From Campylobacter rectus (GTDB taxonomy: Bacteria > Campylobacterota > Campylobacteria > Campylobacterales > Campylobacteraceae): 64,000 bases of DNA. The notes under the pieces are model-generated. The model searched no databases. It worked only from the letters and a program-made list of their open reading frames with translations, and was not told the origin of the DNA. The stretch spans positions 1,364,001-1,428,000 of the forward strand of contig NZ_CP012543.1 in NCBI RefSeq assembly GCF_004803795.1, given 5' to 3'. Of the stretch, positions 20,044-28,890 are shown piece after piece (within the stretch, counting starts at the first letter, position 1; the number at the start of each line of letters is the position of its first letter). Made by a program: the position numbers and the translations under genes.

Positions 20044-20076
20044 ATTATAGATAAAAAGTATGATTTAAATATGATT
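20044..20076 (-). promoter_or_regulatory. Probable torC promoter with direct-repeat operator
   Basis: Reading the minus strand, a perfect -10 box TATAAT (20049-20044) lies about 30 bases before the torC ATG. Where a -35 box would be there are two identical 7-mers AATCATA (20076-20070 and 20065-20059) with an 11-bp period, one helical turn. This is the usual layout for an OmpR-type activator overlapping the -35 region. The response regulator gene directly upstream is the natural candidate to bind here. Confidence 0.55.
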
Positions 20077-20114
20077 TTTTATAAATATAAAAGATTAATT
20101 TATAAATTTAAGTT

Positions 20115-20846
20115 TTAGATATATTGGATACTAGTAACCGTTCTCACAGAAGGATCGTTGGATAAATTTAGTCTATAGCCGCTTCCTTGGCAGTTTTCTA
20201 TCAGTTCGGGATAGAGTTTTTTACGTAGTTTATAAACAAAACTGCGTATCGCGTCGGGCGTGCAGCTTTCACCGCACCACACGTGGTTTTCTATCATTTC
20301 AAAGCTGACCATTTTACCGTTGTTTCTTAAAAAAAGATGAAGCAAATTTTGTTCTTTTTTTGTTAAGTTTATTTGAGCGCCGTTACAGGTAAGTTCTTTA
20401 CTCAAAGCATTGAATCTAAAACCGTTTTTTAGGTCGATATCGGCAAAATCGTTCTTAAATTTATTAACCGCAAAACTCATTTGCATTATCAGCTCGCGCT
20501 TGTCAAACGGCTTTTTTAACACGCCGAAACTTCCAAGCTCGATAGCTTCAAAGATATTTTCGTCGCTGTCGTAAGCGGTAAGAAAAATAATAGGTACGTT
20601 TGCGTCGGACTGCCGTATCATAGACGCCATCTGCAAGCCGTTTATTCGGGGCATATTAATATCCGAAACGACCAAATTTATATCGTTTGAGGTAAAGCAC
20701 TCCATAGCCTCTTGAGCGTTTTTGCAGTCAAAAACCTTTTTTACGTAACCTTCAATGGAGCTTTTTATCACGCTTCTTAAGTTTTCGTCGTCTTCGACTA
20801 TGAGCAAATTTACGTTTTTTAAAATATTTTTGATCTTGTCATACAT
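20115..20846 (-). CDS. Response regulator, OmpR-type (likely controls torCA)
   Basis: A 243-residue regulator: receiver domain with EDDE near residue 18, phosphoacceptor Asp at about 62 (VVSDINMPRINGL), and the Lys in LKKPFDKRE; then a winged-helix output domain (LTKKEQNLLHLFLRN, DAIRSFVYKLRKKLYP, GSGYRL). It lies directly upstream of torC and downstream of a kinase gene, all on the same strand, so a Tor-like regulatory role is inferred from position. The DNA between it and torC carries a direct repeat suited to an OmpR-type dimer. Confidence 0.9.
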   Translation of the reverse strand: MYDKIKNILKNVNLLIVEDDENLRSVIKSSIEGYVKKVFDCKNAQEAMECFTSNDINLVVSDINMPRINGLQMASMIRQSDANVPIIFLTAYDSDENIFEAIELGSFGVLKKPFDKRELIMQMSFAVNKFKNDFADIDLKNGFRFNALSKELTCNGAQINLTKKEQNLLHLFLRNNGKMVSFEMIENHVWCGESCTPDAIRSFVYKLRKKLYPELIENCQGSGYRLNLSNDPSVRTVTSIQYI

Positions 20847-20944
20847 GTTCTAAGCTCTTTCTTTTTGCATTTGCCGATCGCTTACGATATCGTTACGTTA
20901 TCATTAATGCTTCATTTCAACTTTATAAATTTAATATTTTTATC

Positions 20945-22024
20945 TTAAAGTATCTTTAAAAACAATGAGAATTGCGTCGGATTTTTAGCATTTTTAAGCA
21001 CAAGCCTTCCTTTGAGCCGCTCTACGGCCAAAATTCGCGCTACATATAGGCCCATTCCCGTGCCCGTATTTTTTTTGGTAGTAAAAAACGGTTCGAAAAT
21101 TTTATCCTTGTCACTCCTAACCCCTCTTCCGTTATCGCTGACATCGATACAAACCTCGTCTTTGCAGTTTTGCAGCTCTATGCGAATTTTAGGCTCGAAT
21201 TCCATATCGCGGTGCGCCAAATCGATAAGCTCGTCTTTTGCATTCGCTAAAAGACTGATCAAAATCTGTTTGACGTAAGAAGCGACCGTATTAATGATAA
21301 AATCGCCTTCTTCGCATTTAAATTCAAGCAAAATCCCGTGAGCATTCATTTGGGGCTTAGTTATCAAAACAAGCTCTTTTATGATATTTTTTAGATCGAC
21401 CGTGCTTAATTTGGTATCGTTTCTGTAAAAATTCCTAAAAGCGCCTATGGTTTCATCCATCAGCTTTACGCTGCTTTTGCACAAAGCTATATGCTCCTTG
21501 ATACTTTTAAATTCGCCCGTCTCCACGCACTCTTGGATATTATCGAGCGAGAGCAGGATAGAGCTAAGAGGCTGACGCTGCTGGTGAGATATGGAGTTTA
21601 TCATCTCTCCCATCGTTGCCATTTTGGCATGCGCGATAAGCATACGCTCATGCTCCATTTCCTTATATTCAAGCTCTTTTTCATGAGTTATATCGCTTAG
21701 CGTCACGATAAATCCGTCAAAATCCCGCCCGCTTTCAAGTATATTGGAGATATTCAGCCTTAGATATTTTGCATCTTTTCGTATCACGAAATCGGAAGTA
21801 TTGCGTGATAAATTTTTTAAATACCCAAAGCTTTTAAGCGTTTTAAGTTCGGCAACCTCGCCGATCAAAGCGTTTAGTTTGGCGCCGCAATATTTCTTTC
21901 TTTCAAGGGCGAAAACGTGCTCGAATTTTTTATTGATAAATTTAACGATCCCATATTTATTTACGAGCAAGAAGCCTAAATTCGGCGTTTTTGCAAAGGC
22001 TCTTTCGACCTCGCTAAATGCCAT
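20945..22024 (-). CDS. Soluble PAS-domain histidine kinase
   Basis: A 359-residue kinase with no transmembrane helix: a PAS domain (about 1-115, LLVNKYGIVKFINKKFEHVF and FIVTLSDITHEKELE), a dimerisation/phosphoacceptor helix with His at about 147 (SISHQQRQPLS), and an ATPase domain with VSDNGRGV and FEPFFTTKKNTGTGMGLYVA. It therefore senses something in the cytoplasm, unlike the membrane-bound TorS. It is likely the partner of the response regulator 98 bases downstream. Its start overlaps the end of ribBA by 11 bases, implying co-transcription. Confidence 0.9.
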   Translation of the reverse strand: MAFSEVERAFAKTPNLGFLLVNKYGIVKFINKKFEHVFALERKKYCGAKLNALIGEVAELKTLKSFGYLKNLSRNTSDFVIRKDAKYLRLNISNILESGRDFDGFIVTLSDITHEKELEYKEMEHERMLIAHAKMATMGEMINSISHQQRQPLSSILLSLDNIQECVETGEFKSIKEHIALCKSSVKLMDETIGAFRNFYRNDTKLSTVDLKNIIKELVLITKPQMNAHGILLEFKCEEGDFIINTVASYVKQILISLLANAKDELIDLAHRDMEFEPKIRIELQNCKDEVCIDVSDNGRGVRSDKDKIFEPFFTTKKNTGTGMGLYVARILAVERLKGRLVLKNAKNPTQFSLFLKIL

Positions 22025-23036
22025 AATCGCTCTTATAAGCTACGATATCAAGCCCAAAACCTTTTAAGGCTACGAATTCTTTATGCGTATGAGAGCTAAG
22101 AAGCTCAATCTCTTCAATGCCCAGTTTATGCAAAATTTGAGCTCCTATGCCGTAATTTTTGATAGCATTCTCGCAGCTTTCGTCGTCTTGCATAACTACC
22201 AAAACGCCTCCGTTTCGGCTCAAATATCTTATGGAGCCCATAAGATCTTCAAATTTTTTAGAGCTTAAAAGCTCGATATCTCGCATGATTTTATGGAATT
22301 TAACATTAGATTTTTTTGCAATTTCGCCAAAAACGTAAGCGTAGTGGCGATTTTTCTTATGATCGGTTATCTCGTATCTTACCGCATCAAAACCTGCGAT
22401 CTTGGAAGGGTTATTGCTATTTATGCTTATCAAACTTTCGTGTTTGAGTCGGTACTCTACCAGTTCCGAAACGGAGATCATATTTAGTCCGAATTTCTTG
22501 CAAAACGCCTCCAGATCGGGCCTGCGAGCCATATTGCCGTCCTCTTTTACGATCTCGCAAATAACCGCCGCCTCGGTAATGCCCGCATATTTGCAAAGAT
22601 CGACCGAACCCTCGGTATGCCCCGTGCGGCTTAACACGCCGCCTTTTTTGGCGATGAGCGGGAAGATATGCCCCGGGCGCACGAAATCCTCCGGTTTTGA
22701 GAGCGGATCGGCGGCTAGGCGGATCGTGACGTCTCGCTCATACGCGCTCACGCCCGTAGTCGTGCTCTTGGCGTCGATCGTGACGGTAAATGCCGTCTCG
22801 TGGCAGGATGTGTTTTTATCCACCATCAAATTTAGCTCAAGCCTCTTTGCGATCTCCTCGTTTAGCGCGAGGCACAGCACGCCTTTTGCGTGAGTGATGG
22901 CGAAATTTACCTTTTGCGTGTCGCTAAAAGCCGCAGCAAAAACCAGATCGCCCTCGTTTTCGCGATCCTCGTCGTCGACCATAACGACCATTTTACCGTT
23001 TCTGATATCGTTTATGGCTTGTTCTACCCTATCCAT
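22014..23036 (-). CDS. ribBA: RibBA-type DHBP synthase with degenerate GTP cyclohydrolase II domain
   Basis: Riboflavin biosynthesis. Residues 1-205 are a complete 3,4-dihydroxy-2-butanone 4-phosphate synthase (RibB): DDEDRENEGDLV, GVSAYERDVTI, RPGHIFPL, RTGHTEGSVDL. Residues 206-340 align in position with RibA, but the zinc-binding Cys cluster and catalytic motifs are missing; only the fold-like end (NYGIGAQILHKLGIEEIELLS) remains. The same loss is known in H. pylori RibBA, so only RibB activity is expected and a separate ribA should exist elsewhere. The start has Shine-Dalgarno AAGGAATA. The kinase gene overlaps its 3' end. Confidence 0.9.
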   Translation of the reverse strand: MDRVEQAINDIRNGKMVVMVDDEDRENEGDLVFAAAFSDTQKVNFAITHAKGVLCLALNEEIAKRLELNLMVDKNTSCHETAFTVTIDAKSTTTGVSAYERDVTIRLAADPLSKPEDFVRPGHIFPLIAKKGGVLSRTGHTEGSVDLCKYAGITEAAVICEIVKEDGNMARRPDLEAFCKKFGLNMISVSELVEYRLKHESLISINSNNPSKIAGFDAVRYEITDHKKNRHYAYVFGEIAKKSNVKFHKIMRDIELLSSKKFEDLMGSIRYLSRNGGVLVVMQDDESCENAIKNYGIGAQILHKLGIEEIELLSSHTHKEFVALKGFGLDIVAYKSDYGI

Positions 23037-24116
23037 TGTTATTCCTTGTTTAAAATTTTGCAGTGATTATACATTTTTAGCTTTAAATTTAGCCTTTTAC
23101 ACGACACTCAGTCAAATTTGCGCGGGTATTTTGAGGCTACTTAAATACGACAAATACGATTTTTCGGTCAAATTTGAGCGCGAAAATCGGCTTGTAAAAT
23201 TTTTGTTTAATATTTGCATAAATTTTTTACAAATTTGTAAAATTCGACGGCTTTTTTGAGAGCGTCCGCACCTTGAAAACGCGGTGTAAAATTTGCCGAA
23301 ATTTGCCGTAAAGTCTTTGGCTAAATTTGATGCCGACCGCGCCGAAAGCGGCGATACGCGACTTAGCTACAACCTTTGCTTTAATTTAAAGGGCCGGCAC
23401 GGCTTGAGACCGGGCATTTGATAAGGCAAACGGAGTTTTGCCGCCGCAAAATCTTAAATTTAAGGATGTCTTCAGACGAGCAAACACGGCACAGCTGCGC
23501 CTGGCGCGTGAAATTTATGCCGTTTGCATAACGGCAGCGAATTTAAACTAGCGTTTGATACGGCCGTTTTGCTATCGCATTTGCATTCCGTTTAGTTTAA
23601 ATCCAGTCAAATTTTAAACAGCCCTTATATGTAAAATCTATTTTAACAAAAACGTATGGCGCTAAATTTTAGGGATTTTTACGAAAGCAGCGCATTTTAG
23701 ACGGTAGCCGAACGAGTCGAATCGGCTTATTAAATTTTAGTTTTATGCGCTTGTTTGATGCAAATTTTGTTAAATTTTAGTGCCGACGCCCATTTATTTG
23801 TCGCGCTATTGCCGACATTTACGCAAATCCGCATCTAAACTCTTCGCCCGCATATTTTTCTCGCATTTTGACGGGCCGTTTCCGACAGACACCGTAGCAG
23901 CGTTTTAAGCGACTGTTTATTTACTCTTTTTTGACAAACGCTGCTTCTTGCGGCCGCTTTTTTGCAAAATTTATCGTCTGAGAGCGCCAAACTCGCTTGC
24001 GACCGCCTTCTCTTTATTTCGGTAAAATGATTTGTAAATTACATTAAATTTGACCGCCGCTTTACGCTTACGTCAAATAACGCATCTATCGGCAAATTTA
24101 TAACAGAAACTACATA
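23037..24116. other. 1.08 kb without an intact gene
   Basis: Stops occur in all frames. Coding-like fragments appear on the plus strand around 23290-23580 (for example RLSYNLCFNLKGRHGLRPG and, in another frame, FRRANTAQLRLAREIYAV), interrupted by stops and frame changes, so a decayed gene is likely. AAATTT is frequent. No RNA gene or mobile element is visible. Confidence 0.45.
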
Positions 24117-24578
24117 TCAAAAATTTGACGAATTGTGCGGTCTCGGCTTGATTTGATATTTCGCTCCGAGCCTTGCAAATTCTTTGGTAAAAAATGCATT
24201 TAGATCGCGCAAACTGTCGTCGTTCATCTGAATGAGTTTTAGGCGGTTTTTCTTATAAATTTTGATTTTTTTACTTTTTCTTTTTAGATATTGCGGCGTC
24301 TCAAGCCCCCAAAATTCGATATAAATTTCGCTTTGCGTCAGATAAAAATCGCTAACGACGCGCTCTTTGGTCGGCGTTTTTTTCTCGTAGATAAACTCGA
24401 TACCGCGGTAAAACAACCAATTTGCCACAATGAGCTCGGCGCGGCTTTTTACAGTGTCGCCGCTATCGCTTTTGTATCTAGTTTGCTTGATTTTTTGCTT
24501 TTTAAGTAGCTTTAAAGCCAGCAAAATAATTGCAATCAGCAACAAAACGATTAAAATTTTCGATACGTCTAAGCTCAT
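24117..24578 (-). CDS. Membrane-anchored PD-(D/E)XK nuclease-like protein
   Basis: 153 residues. A single N-terminal transmembrane helix (about 8-24, ILIVLLLIAIILLALKLL) is followed by a cytoplasmic domain whose pattern fits the PD-(D/E)XK nuclease fold: a helix with Glu (SRAELIVANWLFYRGI, E48), then SDFYL (D77) and EIYIEFWG (E88), then KKIKIYKKNRLKLIQMNDDSL. The same arrangement occurs in nuclease domains attached to helicases. The canonical PD is SD here and the ExK Lys is not obvious, so catalytic activity is uncertain. It lies just downstream of the tRNA pair on the same strand. Confidence 0.6.
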   Translation of the reverse strand: MSLDVSKILIVLLLIAIILLALKLLKKQKIKQTRYKSDSGDTVKSRAELIVANWLFYRGIEFIYEKKTPTKERVVSDFYLTQSEIYIEFWGLETPQYLKRKSKKIKIYKKNRLKLIQMNDDSLRDLNAFFTKEFARLGAKYQIKPRPHNSSNF

Positions 24579-24641
24579 AAATAATTTTCTTTAATATAAA
24601 ATTTGATTTTTCAAAGCGGAAAAAGGATAAAAATTTAGATT

Positions 24642-24716
<75 letters not shown>

Positions 24717-24729
24717 ATGAAATTTGAGT

Positions 24730-24803
24730 GGATGGGGTAAGAGGATTCGAACCTCTGAATGATTGGACCAAAACCAATTGCCTTACCGCTTGGCGATACC
24801 CCA
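24730..24803 (-). tRNA. tRNA-Gln (TTG)
   Basis: A 74-nt cloverleaf with encoded CCA, acceptor stem TGGGGTA/TACCCCA, anticodon stem ATTGG/CCAAT and loop TTTTGGT, giving anticodon TTG. T-arm GAGGTTCGAATCCTC is canonical. It precedes tRNA-fMet in transcription order and is probably co-transcribed. Confidence 0.95.
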
Positions 24804-24878
24804 GCCCGTTAAAAGAAAGCTGATTATATATATTTTTGCCTTATTTGTCAAGCTTTTTGGTAATTTTTCGCCGTTTTT

Positions 24879-25552
24879 TCAACGTTTTTCTATAAAAGCC
24901 GTGCCGTATAAGCCGTTTAAGCGCCTGTTTATATCGTTTTGCCAACTAACGGATAGCGTTTCCAGCGTCCTAAATTTGGGCAACAAATCCAAATTTTCAC
25001 TCGGATTAAAAAACAGTTTATTTATCCGCATCACGCTTAGAGCGTTTTCGTTTTTTTGCAGGATCTCTATCTCGCAACCGGCCTTGCACGACCCGTTTTC
25101 AAGCGCCTTGTAGCACCGGCCGGTTAGTCCGGTGGCAAAAATTTCCTTGGCTAAATTTGCATTTCCCCGGCGCTTTGCGAGCTTAAAGCATAGTTTAGCG
25201 GGTTGGGTTACCAGAGCCGATTTTATGCACGTCGCCCGCGTTTACGCTGTTTTCATCTAGTCCGCTAACGGTCAAATTTTCGCCCATCGCGCCCAGCGGC
25301 AAATTTTTAAGCCCCAAGTAAGCTTCCAAAGCGGGATAGTTTTCTAACGAATTTGCAAACACGGCTTTATTTACGCCGCCGTGACGCTTAGCGTCGGCTA
25401 CCTCGTCGTCCTCAAAGCCAAGCTCGTTCGCGTAGATTTCGCCCGTCTGCGCACTCTTAAATATCGCCGCGCCGCGCCTTGTCCAGCTCGTTCGTAGCTG
25501 CCGAGCTACTTGTCTCGCCTATCAAGAGTGCTTTTACGAATGCCGTTTTGCC
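24879..25552 (-). pseudogene. MOSC-domain (YiiM-like) pseudogene
   Basis: Three consecutive frames together give a near-complete MOSC-domain protein. Frame one reads KALLIGETSSSAATNEL and stops near 25468. Frame two carries AKRHGGVNKAVFANSLENY, LPLGAMGENLTVSGLDENS and VNAGDVHKIG, then stops near 25200. Frame three carries CFKLAKRRGNANLAKEIF, FATGLTGRCYKALENGSC and runs to a stop at 24879. These are the hallmarks of the YiiM/MOSC family (molybdenum cofactor sulfurase C-terminal fold, including the HGG and GENLT motifs and the conserved Cys). At least two indels break it; the segment joining frames two and three also looks deleted. It begins at the end of the DUF4230 gene. Confidence 0.85.
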
Positions 25553-25553
25553 C

Positions 25554-26240
25554 TCACGCCACGTTTTGCAGATTTAGCCTGACCTGCTCGCCCTCGTCGT
25601 TAAACTCAAACCTTACCGCCCTAGCCCCGAAGCTCTTTGCGATCGCCTCCAGCGTGTCGCGCGCGGATTTGTGGATCTTGGACTGGAGCTGATTTATCAG
25701 GCGAACGGACATCTTTTCGACCTCGGTGCGCGCCTCCTCGATGAGCCTGTTTTTATCCTCCTCGCTAAAGCTGCTACCGAAAAATCCGTTTAGCGAATCA
25801 GGCAGCAAAAACGGGATAAATTTTCCGTTTTTCTCGTCGTAAAATTTCATATTCGCGATCGAAAATTTGTATTTGCAAGGCGGCATCTTGATGAGATACT
25901 CCTCGCTCGCGACGTTTACGATCTCCAGACGCGGGCTCGTTAGGTCGTAGATGAAGTTTATCTCAAACTCAAATATCATCGAGAGCTTTTTCTCGCTCAC
26001 CAGCCAGCGCAGATACTCCTTGCCGAAGTTGCCGAAAGCATGGTCGGTTTTAGTCACGATCTCTTTGCTATAGACCTGAAAAACGGATAGCTCGCCGATG
26101 GATTTTAACTGCGAGATCTCGGTGCTAATCTGCGTCGTCGCGGGCTTTTGCGCGGTTTTTAAGGCTTTGTTAAATCTAAAAATCGTAAATACGCAAATCG
26201 CTAGCAAAATCGCTAAAATAAGGCTCGTAACATCTATCAT
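25554..26240 (-). CDS. DUF4230-family protein
   Basis: 228 residues with one N-terminal transmembrane helix (about 3-22) and the remainder probably periplasmic or cytosolic soluble. The central part (EFEINFIYDLTSPRLEI, YLIKMPPCKYKFSI) and the C-terminal helices (ARTEVEKMSVRLINQLQSKI) resemble the DUF4230 family, found widely in bacteria and without known function. I choose the ATG at 26240, which sits 5 bases after AAAGGAG; an in-frame GTG two codons earlier overlaps that Shine-Dalgarno. The MOSC pseudogene follows immediately on the same strand. Confidence 0.75.
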   Translation of the reverse strand: MIDVTSLILAILLAICVFTIFRFNKALKTAQKPATTQISTEISQLKSIGELSVFQVYSKEIVTKTDHAFGNFGKEYLRWLVSEKKLSMIFEFEINFIYDLTSPRLEIVNVASEEYLIKMPPCKYKFSIANMKFYDEKNGKFIPFLLPDSLNGFFGSSFSEEDKNRLIEEARTEVEKMSVRLINQLQSKIHKSARDTLEAIAKSFGARAVRFEFNDEGEQVRLNLQNVA

Positions 26241-26562
26241 CTTCACTCCTTTAAAGGCGATTTTAGCGAAATTCGTTAAAAAAATCGTTAAATTTGAGCT
26301 TTGGACCGCTTCGTATCGGTAAAAATTCGGATTGTAAATTTAAATTTAGCTGGCGTTTGGATCAAAGAATAATTGCAGCGGCTGTTGCGTTAAATTCGGT
26401 GCAGTTTGGCAAAACCCGCACCTTTAAGATACGGGTTAAATTCGGCTCAAATTTGACCGAATAATTTAGTAAATTCGGCGAAAATTTACGCTAAACCACT
26501 ACGCTAAAAGCTCAAATTCGCCCCAAATTTAACGAGCGAATTTGGGCTCAAATTTAAACAGC
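26241..26562. other. Gap of about 320 bp, nothing recognised
   Basis: AAATTT-rich DNA between ilvA and the DUF4230 gene. No gene, RNA or clear terminator seen. Confidence 0.5.
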
Positions 26563-27774
26563 TTAAAATACCTGAATAAATTTAAAATCATGCTCTCTGA
26601 GCACTTTTTTGATGAGCTCTTGGTGATCCTCGCCTTTGGTTTCGAGCGTGATCGTGATATTAGCGTCGCCGTACTCCAGGCTCGTGGAGAAGCGGTCGTA
26701 GTCGATTTTCACGATATTGGCATTTGCGATCTTTAGGCTGTCGGTTAGACTCATAAGCGCGCCCGGCTTATCTATCAGCGTGATTTGCAGCGCCATCTTG
26801 CGGTGGGATTTGATGAGACCTTTTTCGATGATGACGTTTAGCATCTGCACGTCGATGTTTCCGCCGCTTAGCACGATGCCGATACTCTCGCCGGCTTTAA
26901 ATTTGACCTTGTTGTGCAGGATACTGGCGACGCCGACCGCGCCCGCGCCCTCGACCACGATCTTTTGCGTCTCGAGCAGAAACAAAATCGCATTTGCGAT
27001 CTCCTCGTCATCGACCTGCACGAACTCATCCACGCACTCAAGGATATTTGCCAGCGTCGTCTCGCTCGCGTCGCGAACCGCGATACCGTCGGCGATCGTG
27101 CGCACGGTTTTTGAGTTTATGCTTTTTTTGGCACTAAAGCTGTTAAACATAGCAGGCGCGCCCTTTGCGCTCACGGCGACCACGCGGATGTCTGGATTTA
27201 CCTGCTTTACGCAGCTTGATATGCCGCTTATTAGCCCGCCGCCGCCAACCGGCACGATGATAGTCTCAAGCTCGGCCAGATCATCAAGCATCTCAAGCCC
27301 CACTGTGCCCTGCCCGGCCATCACGTACTCGTCGTCAAACGGGTGGATAAAGCTCATCGCATGCTCCTTGGCGTACTCGACGGCGTATGCGTAGGCCTCG
27401 TCGAAGTTATCGCCCTTTAAGATAACCTCGGCACCTAGATCTTTGGTGCCAAGCACCTTTAAAAGCGGCGTGGACTCGGGCATCACGATAGTAGCGGGCG
27501 TCCTAAACTCGCGCGCCGAGATAGCCACGCCTTGGGCGTGATTGCCCGCGCTTGCGGCGACGACGCCTTTTTTACGCTCGTCCGAGCTTAAATTTGCGAT
27601 TTTATTATACGCGCCGCGGATCTTATACGCGCCCGTACGCTGGAGATTTTCTTCTTTTAGATAGATGAGCGCGCCGCTTGCGAGGCTTAGTTTTGCGCTA
27701 TATGCAAACGGCGTCTTATACACGAAGCCGCTTATCGTGCGCTTGGCTTGGATTATTTTGTTTAAAGAGATCAT
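26563..27774 (-). CDS. ilvA: Threonine ammonia-lyase (threonine dehydratase) with ACT domain
   Basis: PLP enzyme that deaminates threonine to 2-oxobutanoate, the first step toward isoleucine. 403 residues: catalytic domain (1-320) with the PLP-Lys region RTGAYKIRGAYNK, the SAGNHAQGVA loop and the glycine-rich PVGGGGLISGI, then a C-terminal ACT-like regulatory domain (ALQITLIDKPGALMSLTD). The single short ACT domain resembles the catabolic-type/TdcB-like and Campylobacter enzymes (Cj0828c) rather than the doubled domain of E. coli IlvA. Start: ATG at 27774 with AAAGGCG just upstream; an ATG at 27831 would add a basic, unconserved 19 residues. Confidence 0.93.
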   Translation of the reverse strand: MISLNKIIQAKRTISGFVYKTPFAYSAKLSLASGALIYLKEENLQRTGAYKIRGAYNKIANLSSDERKKGVVAASAGNHAQGVAISAREFRTPATIVMPESTPLLKVLGTKDLGAEVILKGDNFDEAYAYAVEYAKEHAMSFIHPFDDEYVMAGQGTVGLEMLDDLAELETIIVPVGGGGLISGISSCVKQVNPDIRVVAVSAKGAPAMFNSFSAKKSINSKTVRTIADGIAVRDASETTLANILECVDEFVQVDDEEIANAILFLLETQKIVVEGAGAVGVASILHNKVKFKAGESIGIVLSGGNIDVQMLNVIIEKGLIKSHRKMALQITLIDKPGALMSLTDSLKIANANIVKIDYDRFSTSLEYGDANITITLETKGEDHQELIKKVLREHDFKFIQVF

Positions 27775-28485
27775 TTTTCGCCTTTCGTTTTTTTGTTTAA
27801 ATTTTACTTTTCGGCGCTTTTGCTCGCGCATTTATTTACCGTATTTTTACTTACGATTTCTTTATTTTTACTTATATTTTTGTTTTTACCGCAAATCGCC
27901 GTTTTTACTGCGTATTTTTGATTTTATCGCTCGAGGCTTGCGCGAAATTTATTTTATCGCGCGGCATATGCTCATTACGCTTTTAAGCCCGCACGAATTT
28001 GACGTTTCATACTCTTACTTTTTTTCGTCGCTTGTTTGGCGAGACGGTTTTCGTCGCTTGCTTGATGAGACGGCTACTTCCGGATGCTTCCGAGTTTGTG
28101 CAAATTCGGCGTTATGCTTTTTGCCGTTTGGCCAAAATGCCGCATTTAAACCATTTTAAAACGACAAATTTTACTTGATTGCATTCAGGCGAGATACCGC
28201 TTTGTCGTCGCGTCCGTGAGCCGGCCTTGGCTACAAGATTACGCCTTTGTCGCCAAGCAAAGCGGTTCGGTTCGGGCGCCGGATACGAGCTAAATTTAAG
28301 CTCTTTCCCGCACTCACAAACTCACCGCGCAATCCTCCGCGCTCAAAATCCCTTTGCATTTTGGATCGCAACTATATACACGCCAAATTTGCGATATCTG
28401 TCATTTTTAAAATCAATGAGCTCGCCTAAATTTAACGTACGAAACAAGTTGCATTCGCCGCCGTCAAATTTCACCGCGCTATCTG
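27775..28485. other. Gap of about 710 bp with possible gene remnant
   Basis: No intact gene. On the minus strand around 28355-28485 a short frame reads FDGGECNLFRTLNLGELIDF and FGVYIVAIQNAKGF before stopping, which looks like a fragment of a lost gene; its family is not recognised. Two longer plus-strand frames over this gap have no Shine-Dalgarno and simple, repetitive translations. Confidence 0.4.
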
Positions 28486-28890
28486 CTAAATCAAGCCTTT
28501 TAGCTCGATTTTTATGCATTTATCCTGCACGAAATTTATCCCGTTTTTGCGCGCGATCGCTCCTGCCGCGTCGTTTGTTATGCCAAGCTGCAGCCACAGC
28601 GTTTTCACGCCTTTTTTGATGGCATCCTTTACTAGCTCGCTCGCAAACTCGCCCTTTCTAAACATCACGGCGATGTCGATATCTTCGTCTATCTGGGTCA
28701 AATTTCTATAAACCTTGCGCCCTAAAATTTCATCAAATTTCGGATAAATAGGAAACACGTTAAAGCCGCGCTCGATAAGAAATTTCGCCACCTCGTTACT
28801 TGGCTTGCTCTCATCAGGGCTAAGGCCCACGACCGCGATATTTTTAGCAGCGGATAAAATTTGCCCGATGTTATTGTCGTTACTTTGCAT
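28486..28890 (-). CDS. CoA-binding (YccU-like) protein
   Basis: 134 residues, a single CoA-binding Rossmann domain: NIAVVGLSPDESKPSNEVAKFL, VFPIYPK, EILGRKVYRNL, DIAVMFRKGEF and KTLWLQLGITN are typical of the YccU/Cj0829c family. Such proteins bind CoA or its thioesters; the physiological role is unsettled. It begins with AAGGAG ahead of the ATG and overlaps the end of trmA by 11 bases, in the same order as C. jejuni Cj0829c-Cj0831c. Confidence 0.88.
   Translation of the reverse strand: MQSNDNNIGQILSAAKNIAVVGLSPDESKPSNEVAKFLIERGFNVFPIYPKFDEILGRKVYRNLTQIDEDIDIAVMFRKGEFASELVKDAIKKGVKTLWLQLGITNDAAGAIARKNGINFVQDKCIKIELKGLI

Noticed and set aside
23037-23260. FMN riboswitch upstream of ribBA
   Set aside because: I looked for the conserved RFN-element blocks before ribBA and could not see them; the leader is short and AT-rich.
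26717-27394. 225-codon plus-strand frame
   Set aside because: Antisense shadow of ilvA with Ser/Pro-rich, uninformative translation; ilvA has all catalytic motifs.
27665-28159. 164-codon plus-strand frame running from ilvA into the gap
   Set aside because: Starts inside ilvA antisense, lacks a Shine-Dalgarno and is dominated by Phe/Tyr runs from T-rich DNA.
28179-28619. 146-codon plus-strand frame
   Set aside because: Overlaps the CoA-binding gene end antisense and translates to Arg/Ser/Pro-rich nonsense; no ribosome site.
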